From NCBI GenBank assembly GCA_003232725.1, contig QIJH01000252.1, positions 1-33,861 of the forward strand: a DNA stretch of 33,861 nt, read 5' to 3'. The notes under the pieces are model-generated. The model worked only from the letters and a program-made list of their open reading frames with translations. It did not search any database and was not told the origin of the DNA. Position numbers and translations under genes: made by a program. Every line of letters begins with the position of its first letter. The first letter of the stretch is position 1. The DNA is from Chromatiaceae bacterium (GTDB taxonomy: Bacteria; Pseudomonadota; Gammaproteobacteria; SZUA-140). Of the stretch, positions 28,027 through 33,861 are shown in pieces.

Positions 28027-29901
28027 ATGCGCGACCAACCTTCAGAAAAAACCCTCACTCCAGCGCTCCAGAACGATAACCCCGACCATACCCAGGAAAA
28101 CCATCAAACCGATGGACTCAATACCATGCGTATTATTATTGCAAATGAGAATGCCAATCACACGCTTTTCATTGAAGCGTTGCTTCATCGTAGTGGCTTC
28201 AGAAACATACAATTGATAGCCAATGGTAAGGAACTTATTTCTGAATTAAACCATTCACTACAACAGCAACAAGAAGAAATCGATCTCATCTTAATTAGCA
28301 GCACCCTGTCTGATGTTAAATGGCAAGCGCTCTGTCAACGCATCAATCAAAGCCATGTATGGCGGGAGATCCCTGTCATTCTAATTGCATCAGATCCCGA
28401 ATGGTTTGAGGCAAGTGCAAAACAGGCCTTCAACTGCGGCATTACTGATGTCATCTACACCCCACTACGCCCAGCGCATTTTTCACCACGCATCTACTCT
28501 GCATTACTGCTTAAAAAAGAGCGCATCGTCAGAATGGTTAACAGGCAAGCGATTGAAACTGAATTAGCAGAACGAAAAGTCATCGATGCGCGCCTTCAGC
28601 ACCTTGTTAATCATGATGATCTCACGGGTCTGTATAGTCGCCGCCGCCTCGTTAAGGCACTTGAAAAGGCCTTGTTATTCAGCACCAGGACAAGCCGGAC
28701 TGTCTCACTGCTCCATATCGACATTGACCAATTCAAGGTTATCAACGACCTTGAAGGACACCAGGCAGGAGACCAGTTATTAGTCAATATCGCCAACCTG
28801 TTACGTGATTTTATTGATGACGATAAAACCATCGCGCGGATTAATTCGGATGAATATTCAATACTTATTCAAAATAGCACAGCAGAAGCTGCACTTTCAT
28901 TTTCAGAAAAAATTAAGCACTCGATGAAAACATTCACTTTTGAAATCAACGACAGGGTCTATAACGTCGGCGTCAGTATCGGCCTTGTGGTCACTATTAA
29001 GGGTAAAACCATCAGCGCCAGTGAAATGCTTGCCCGTGCCGACCAAGCCTGTTTTGTTGCAAAGAAACATGGGCGTAACATGATCCACCAATACGACAAT
29101 CAGGACAAAGAAATTCATCAACTTCGGGATGAGGCTTTCTGGACACCTAAAATCAAAAATGCACTGACCAACAATCGTTTTTTTCTGATGTTCCAACCTG
29201 TCATTAATCTCAGAACAAACCAGGTAGAACATTATGAAGCGCTGCTTCGTATGCGTGATGAACACAATGACCTCGTCTCACCCGGTATATTTATTCCTGT
29301 AGCAGAGCGAATCGGCATGATCCATGATATCGATAACTGGGTGATTAGACAGGCGATCAATGCGCTAAAACAGCTACCAGAAGATAAATCTTATGTTTCT
29401 TTAAACATCAACCTATCAAGCCATGCATTCCATGACCCCGGATTATTACAGCGAATCAAAGATGCACTGTCTGAATCACAGATTGATGGTAAGCGCATCA
29501 CCTTTGAGATCACAGAGACGGCGGCTATTGCAAATTACGAACAGACTCGAGAAATGATTATAAAATTACGAGAGCTCGGCTGCAGCTTTGCACTCGATGA
29601 CTTTGGTGTTGGATTTAACTCTTTCAGCTACCTAAAACAGTTCCCTGTTGATTATCTCAAAATTGATGGTAGCTTCATTACCAATCTGGTTAATGATGAA
29701 GTTGACCAGACATTGGTTAAGTCCATGGTAGAGATCTCTAAAACACTTGGTAAAAAAACCGTGGCAGAATTTGTTGAAAGCGAAGAAATATTGAGCATGA
29801 TCAAATCATACGGCATAGACTACGCACAAGGCTATTACATTGGCAAGCCCGGCTCAAAATTTGAAGGCATTGAATCTGTTAGCTTCTGCCCTTTACCCTG
29901 A
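28027..29901 (+). CDS. REC-GGDEF-EAL protein (degenerate REC and GGDEF, intact EAL)
   Basis: 624 aa; receiver-like N-terminus, GGDEF region with NHDDLTGLYSRRRL and INSDEYS, EAL HYEALLRM, FEITETAA, LDDFGVGFNSFSYLKQFPVDYLKIDGSFI. Confidence 0.93.
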   Translation: MRDQPSEKTLTPALQNDNPDHTQENHQTDGLNTMRIIIANENANHTLFIEALLHRSGFRNIQLIANGKELISELNHSLQQQQEEIDLILISSTLSDVKWQALCQRINQSHVWREIPVILIASDPEWFEASAKQAFNCGITDVIYTPLRPAHFSPRIYSALLLKKERIVRMVNRQAIETELAERKVIDARLQHLVNHDDLTGLYSRRRLVKALEKALLFSTRTSRTVSLLHIDIDQFKVINDLEGHQAGDQLLVNIANLLRDFIDDDKTIARINSDEYSILIQNSTAEAALSFSEKIKHSMKTFTFEINDRVYNVGVSIGLVVTIKGKTISASEMLARADQACFVAKKHGRNMIHQYDNQDKEIHQLRDEAFWTPKIKNALTNNRFFLMFQPVINLRTNQVEHYEALLRMRDEHNDLVSPGIFIPVAERIGMIHDIDNWVIRQAINALKQLPEDKSYVSLNINLSSHAFHDPGLLQRIKDALSESQIDGKRITFEITETAAIANYEQTREMIIKLRELGCSFALDDFGVGFNSFSYLKQFPVDYLKIDGSFITNLVNDEVDQTLVKSMVEISKTLGKKTVAEFVESEEILSMIKSYGIDYAQGYYIGKPGSKFEGIESVSFCPLP

Positions 29902-30309
29902 AACAACTCGCAATGGGCTATCACCTTCTGCTTGCGCTCGATGCAATAACATCAATAGTTCGGCCTCTGCTCTCACCAGGCCACAGCTAGTAATCAACTC
30001 CTCAACCGTGGCACCCTGGCGAGCCATCCTGCCTGCCTGGTCAAGCGCTCGATCCGAAGGCTCACGAGAATCGAGCTGATCTTGTCGCTCCATTACCCGC
30101 TTTATTTTCTGCTCTACTTTATTAAGCTGCCCCGCTACTGCTGCAGCACCGCAACAGAGAGCGCTCACATCATCGCTCAATAATTTCAGCTTATATTCGT
30201 AAGACAGACTGCGTTGACGTTGCTGCGTGGCAAGCCTTATTAGCGTTGTGATTAATGCAACATTTAACACACCTAATAACACCATATAATATTCACTATA
30301 TTCCATCAT
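29893..30309 (-). CDS. DUF2802 domain protein
   Basis: 138 aa; N-terminal TM, coiled coil, QAGRMARQGATVEELITSCGLVRAEAELLMLLHR; position downstream of cheW matches known gammaproteobacterial clusters. Confidence 0.85.
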   Translation of the reverse strand: MMEYSEYYMVLLGVLNVALITTLIRLATQQRQRSLSYEYKLKLLSDDVSALCCGAAAVAGQLNKVEQKIKRVMERQDQLDSREPSDRALDQAGRMARQGATVEELITSCGLVRAEAELLMLLHRAQAEGDSPLRVVSG

Positions 30310-30317
30310 TCATCACC

Positions 30318-30503
30318 TCATGCATAACCATCAAAATGGGGCTTCTCTACCATATCATTCACTTCGCTTTTTGATGCGGTATTCTTATCACGTTGCTCTT
30401 TTTCATGCTCATGGCCAGTGCATCGCTTACTCAGTACTTTGCCGTGCAACCGACTAAATCGGGCTGATTTTGTAGCGGGAATATAACCAATAGCAACCAT
30501 CAC
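30318..30503 (-). CDS. Small hypothetical protein in the chemotaxis cluster
   Basis: 61 aa, fits between cheW and the DUF2802 gene with 8-15 bp gaps, same strand; ends MVEKPHFDGYA. Confidence 0.45.
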   Translation of the reverse strand: MMVAIGYIPATKSARFSRLHGKVLSKRCTGHEHEKEQRDKNTASKSEVNDMVEKPHFDGYA

Positions 30504-30518
30504 GCACCACCTTAAAAA

Positions 30519-30995
30519 TTAAAAATCAGCGACCTCTTGCCATTCATTACTCGACAAGAGTTTATTCACATCGACCAGAATCAAAAGATTACCCTCATTA
30601 CTATAGACCCCCTGAATATATTTTGAACTTTCGTCATTGCCAACATTGGGTGCAGACTCTATTTCTGATGAGCGTAAATAGACGACCTCCGCAACACTAT
30701 CAACCAGAAGACCCAATACATTGCCATTAGACTCAACAATCACCACACGTGAGGCATCATCCGTTTCATACATTGGTAATCCAAAGCGCATCCGGGTATC
30801 AAGTACCGTCACAACATTACCACGCAAATTAATAATACCGAGAATATAGGATGGTGCGCCAGGTACAGGTGTAATCTCACTCACACGCAACACTTCCTGT
30901 ACTTGCATCACATTAATGCCATAGGTCTCTCCCTCTAATTTAAAGGTGACCCATTGAAGCACTTCATCCTGAAGATTTACTGCCTTTTGATTCAT
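30519..30995 (-). CDS. cheW: Chemotaxis coupling protein
   Basis: 158 aa; VTFKLEGETYGINVMQVQEVLRVSEITPVPGAPSYILGIINLRGNVVTVLDTRMRFGLP. Confidence 0.96.
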   Translation of the reverse strand: MNQKAVNLQDEVLQWVTFKLEGETYGINVMQVQEVLRVSEITPVPGAPSYILGIINLRGNVVTVLDTRMRFGLPMYETDDASRVVIVESNGNVLGLLVDSVAEVVYLRSSEIESAPNVGNDESSKYIQGVYSNEGNLLILVDVNKLLSSNEWQEVADF

Positions 30996-31188
30996 CTTAC
31001 ACTCCCTTCATATTGCAGGCATGTCACACCTTCTATCTATAGCGTCAACGAACAGGCGCTTCAGACCTTTCGTACTAAATATGCATAATCTGCACCAAGA
31101 CCAAGATAATTTAGAGCTCGGACATAAGTACACATTTATTTCTTAGTTTCGATGATTTCATTGTTGACAACGGGGGAGTCTACATAAG

Positions 31189-31854
31189 TCACCAGGATTT
31201 TACGTCAGTATCATCGTTCAACAGTGACAACAGCGCATCAACATCAAGCAACGCACACATCTTCTCAACCACAATTCCCCGGTACCAGGGACGCTTAGTA
31301 GATCCAACACGCCAGCGCACATCATTCGGTTCAATCTCTTCTATATCGGTCACATTCCGACAAGCAATGCCAATTTCATCACCTTCAATCAAAACAATAC
31401 GCTTGGGAGGTAAAGCCTCATCACTTGAGCGCACCCCAGGCTCACCACTTAGTTCGGCCACCAGCGTTTCAAAATCGATCACTCTAATTGTTTTACCACG
31501 ATGCACCAACACGCCCAGATAACGCTCAGAGTTTCCTGGCATCACTTTAATATCATCACATTCAGTCAATATACCACTGAGTTTTTCAAGCGGCACAGCC
31601 AAGGTCATTTCACCAACATTGAAAAAGAGCGCTTTAAATGGCTGCCTTCCCCACTCTGGAATTTGATCCGGACTCTCAACAACATCCTGAACTTCAACCA
31701 CCTCAAGTACAACACCAACCTTTTCCATTTCGTCAACGCAAGCCTCAGAAACAACACTTGGTACCTCCTCAGGAATCTCCATCAGCAGTGAGTCAAGGTA
31801 TTGCGTTAGTGCCTTCTTCTGACTCGCGAGGCCAGCTGGTTTTGAATCACTCAT
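31189..31854 (-). CDS. CheW-like domain protein (ParP-like)
   Basis: 221 aa; acidic N-terminus then CheW-like domain FKALFFNVGEMTLAVPLEKLSGIL...LGVLVHRGKTIRVIDFETLV; ATGA overlap with the upstream ParA-type gene. Confidence 0.85.
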   Translation of the reverse strand: MSDSKPAGLASQKKALTQYLDSLLMEIPEEVPSVVSEACVDEMEKVGVVLEVVEVQDVVESPDQIPEWGRQPFKALFFNVGEMTLAVPLEKLSGILTECDDIKVMPGNSERYLGVLVHRGKTIRVIDFETLVAELSGEPGVRSSDEALPPKRIVLIEGDEIGIACRNVTDIEEIEPNDVRWRVGSTKRPWYRGIVVEKMCALLDVDALLSLLNDDTDVKSW

Positions 31855-32636
31855 GCTGTTTTCGCCGTTAAATCAGGCATATCAAATACCAGTACATCGC
31901 GTAATAACTCGTTATATGCAACAGAGCCACGCGAGCGTGGTGCAACCAGTGATATGGGCTTTCCCGCACGACTCGCTTCACGAAACTGCGTGTCGACAGG
32001 AATAATCCCATTCCACAATGTTTGAGAATAGCGCTCTTTCATATTATCTAAAGCCTGCGCAGAAGCGCGGGTACGGCGATCAAAAAGGGTTGGGACGATC
32101 ACATATGGAATCGGTGTCATGCGCGCGTGATTCATCATCGAAATCGTTCGCATCATGCGCTCTAACCCTTTCAGTGCAAGAAATTCAGATTGAACAGGTA
32201 CAATCAAATAGTGGCAGGCAGCCAGCGCATTGACCATCAACACACCCAATGTCGGTGGGCAGTCCAGTAAGGCATAATCATAGTCATCACTAATCTGTGC
32301 CAGACCGCGTGCAATCACCAATCCCTTGCCATCCTGTGTGCCTAGCTGTCGGTCAAGCGTCGCTAATGCCGTTGATGCGGTAAAAATAGAGATCAGGTCG
32401 CACTGCGTTTTACGAGTCATCGCCTCCACAGGGCCACTACCACCATGAAACAAGCTATAAAGACTACTTCCATCATCTTCAGGATCATACCCCATATAGG
32501 ATGTCATCGAACCGTGCGGATCCATATCAAGCAACAACACACGATGCCCCTGCTGCGATAATAACCCCGCCAGCGTAACGGCAGTAGTGGTCTTACCAAC
32601 ACCGCCCTTCTGATTGGCAACCGCCCAGATACGCAC
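31851..32636 (-). CDS. ParA-family ATPase (ParC-like, polar chemotaxis localisation)
   Basis: 261 aa; AVANQKGGVGKTTTAVTLAGLL Walker A, DYALLDCPPTLGVLMVNAL; location between motD and cheW-type genes; GTG start. Confidence 0.92.
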   Translation of the reverse strand: MRIWAVANQKGGVGKTTTAVTLAGLLSQQGHRVLLLDMDPHGSMTSYMGYDPEDDGSSLYSLFHGGSGPVEAMTRKTQCDLISIFTASTALATLDRQLGTQDGKGLVIARGLAQISDDYDYALLDCPPTLGVLMVNALAACHYLIVPVQSEFLALKGLERMMRTISMMNHARMTPIPYVIVPTLFDRRTRASAQALDNMKERYSQTLWNGIIPVDTQFREASRAGKPISLVAPRSRGSVAYNELLRDVLVFDMPDLTAKTA

Positions 32637-33358
32637 TACTCTCCCCCTGGCGGCAAACCTATTGGAGCAGAAAGCGAGGCTCTTATGTTAACCCCAGGAA
32701 TCCAGGTAGGGGATAGAAATCCAATTGGTGATGAACCCGGTAGCATGGTTGCCGATGGCTGCAGTTCGTCTACTGATATCGGCGTGGTGCGGTGTAGGCC
32801 TGATGAACCAATCAACGCATCAAGCCTTAAAAAATCACTATTGATACGCGCATCTACCTCTGACTCAACGATTTCAATCTCTGACTCAGCAATCTCATCC
32901 TCAGCTTGTACCGATTTCTCTTTCTCCACAGACTTAGGACGCTTCATGTGGCGATTAGCAGTAATTATCACTATCACACGACGGTTCTTAACCCGCCCTT
33001 CCAGCGTTTCGTTGCTCACTAACGGCCGAAACTCCCCATAGCCAATCGCCGCCATCCTTTCCGGTTCAACACCATGAACAGAAAAAAGTCTGACAACACT
33101 AGCGGCACGTGCTGCAGAAAGTTCCCAATTAGAGGGATATACAGTGCTTTTAATAGCCACGTTATCAGTAAACCCCTCAACCCGCAGATCATTTGGAAAG
33201 GCGGCAAGAATACGCGAAATTGCCTCTAATACGGGTATTGATTGAAGCTGCATTGTCGCGCTACCACTCGCAAAGAGAATGTCAGTGTTGATTTCAACCT
33301 CAATCCAGCGCTTATTACGCTTAACCGAGATTAAATCACGATCAATTAGCGGCTGCAT
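32636..33358 (-). CDS. motD: MotD C-terminal half (OmpA-like peptidoglycan-binding), out of frame with its N-terminal half
   Basis: 240 aa; INTDILFASGSATMQLQSIPVLEAISRILAAFPNDLRVEGFTDNVAIKSTVYPSNWELSAARAASVVRLF; upstream ORF encodes the missing N-terminus. Confidence 0.85.
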   Translation of the reverse strand: MQPLIDRDLISVKRNKRWIEVEINTDILFASGSATMQLQSIPVLEAISRILAAFPNDLRVEGFTDNVAIKSTVYPSNWELSAARAASVVRLFSVHGVEPERMAAIGYGEFRPLVSNETLEGRVKNRRVIVIITANRHMKRPKSVEKEKSVQAEDEIAESEIEIVESEVDARINSDFLRLDALIGSSGLHRTTPISVDELQPSATMLPGSSPIGFLSPTWIPGVNIRASLSAPIGLPPGGE

Positions 33359-33831
33359 CGAATTTCATTGGCAATCGCACCTAATTGCGCTTCAGATAAG
33401 CCTTCCAGGCTGCTATCAAATTCCCCCTGATCGCTACCCTCATCCTCTTTCAGCAAACGTGCTTCTGCCATAGGGAATTCTGAAAAGTCCATTTCGTCTT
33501 CTTTATTGTCACCTTCATGTTTATTGGCTCGCGATGGATGGCTAAAAGGGCTTTCAGGCGTTTTAATGGGATGAGCCGTATCTGTAAACTCAAGGCTCGC
33601 CTTTTGTGGTGAACGAGCCGTAGTACCGATTTGAATAGGCTTAAGTGACTTTTGTGATTGCTGAAAAGCGGCAACAATCGCATCCGACAACACGCGGTAC
33701 TTACCTTCATTAACAGAGGAAACAGAATACATCACCACAAAAAAAGCAAAAAGCAGCGTGATAAAATCAGCATATGAGACTAGCCAGCGCTCATGATTTT
33801 CGTGTTCTTCATGTTTTTTTTTACGTGCCAT
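33346..33831 (-). CDS. motD: MotD N-terminal half (TM segment), terminating where the OmpA-like half begins in another frame
   Basis: 161 aa; MARKKKHEEHENHERWLVSYADFITLLFAFFVVMYSVSSVNEGKYRVLSDAIVAAF is the MotB/MotD N-terminus. Confidence 0.88.
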   Translation of the reverse strand: MARKKKHEEHENHERWLVSYADFITLLFAFFVVMYSVSSVNEGKYRVLSDAIVAAFQQSQKSLKPIQIGTTARSPQKASLEFTDTAHPIKTPESPFSHPSRANKHEGDNKEDEMDFSEFPMAEARLLKEDEGSDQGEFDSSLEGLSEAQLGAIANEIRCSR

Positions 33832-33861
33832 ACCACTTCGCCACTAATGGATAAAACCTTG

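Noticed and set aside
27951-28216. 87-aa plus ORF upstream of the GGDEF-EAL gene
   Set aside because: Overlaps the start of the long REC-GGDEF-EAL ORF in another frame; no evidence of coding.

Overview
Chromosomal window from a gammaproteobacterium-like genome (taxonomic placement is inference). Mostly housekeeping genes: pssA(partial)-psd-ilvC-ilvN-ilvB; a dienelactone-hydrolase-like protein; an ABC permease/ATPase pair divergent from tesA; a GacA/UvrY-type regulator; tRNA-Ser(UGA); a BI-1 family protein; ybiB; a cold-shock protein; a BaiN/HI0933 flavoprotein; a GNAT acetyltransferase; an L16 hydroxylase-type cupin; ppnN; a truncated globin; pstS-phoR-phoB; a porin; a GYF/pentapeptide protein; and the end of a flagellar/chemotaxis cluster (FliK-like, FlhB-C-like, REC-GGDEF-EAL, DUF2802, cheW, parP-like, parC/parA-like, split motD). 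I did not find a large undescribed system such as a defence island, prophage, CRISPR array or biosynthetic cluster. The notable signals are smaller. (1) Three families of short non-autonomous inverted-repeat elements. One is an IS66-like 152-bp element with a perfect 8-bp target duplication that replaced a gene's stop codon without changing the protein. Another sits in the ilvB leader. A third has about 51-bp terminal repeats upstream of a porin. (2) Several proteins that appear to have lost catalytic or binding residues: Psd, DLH, a receiver-GGDEF, and a cold-shock protein missing RNP1. (3) A frame-split MotD.
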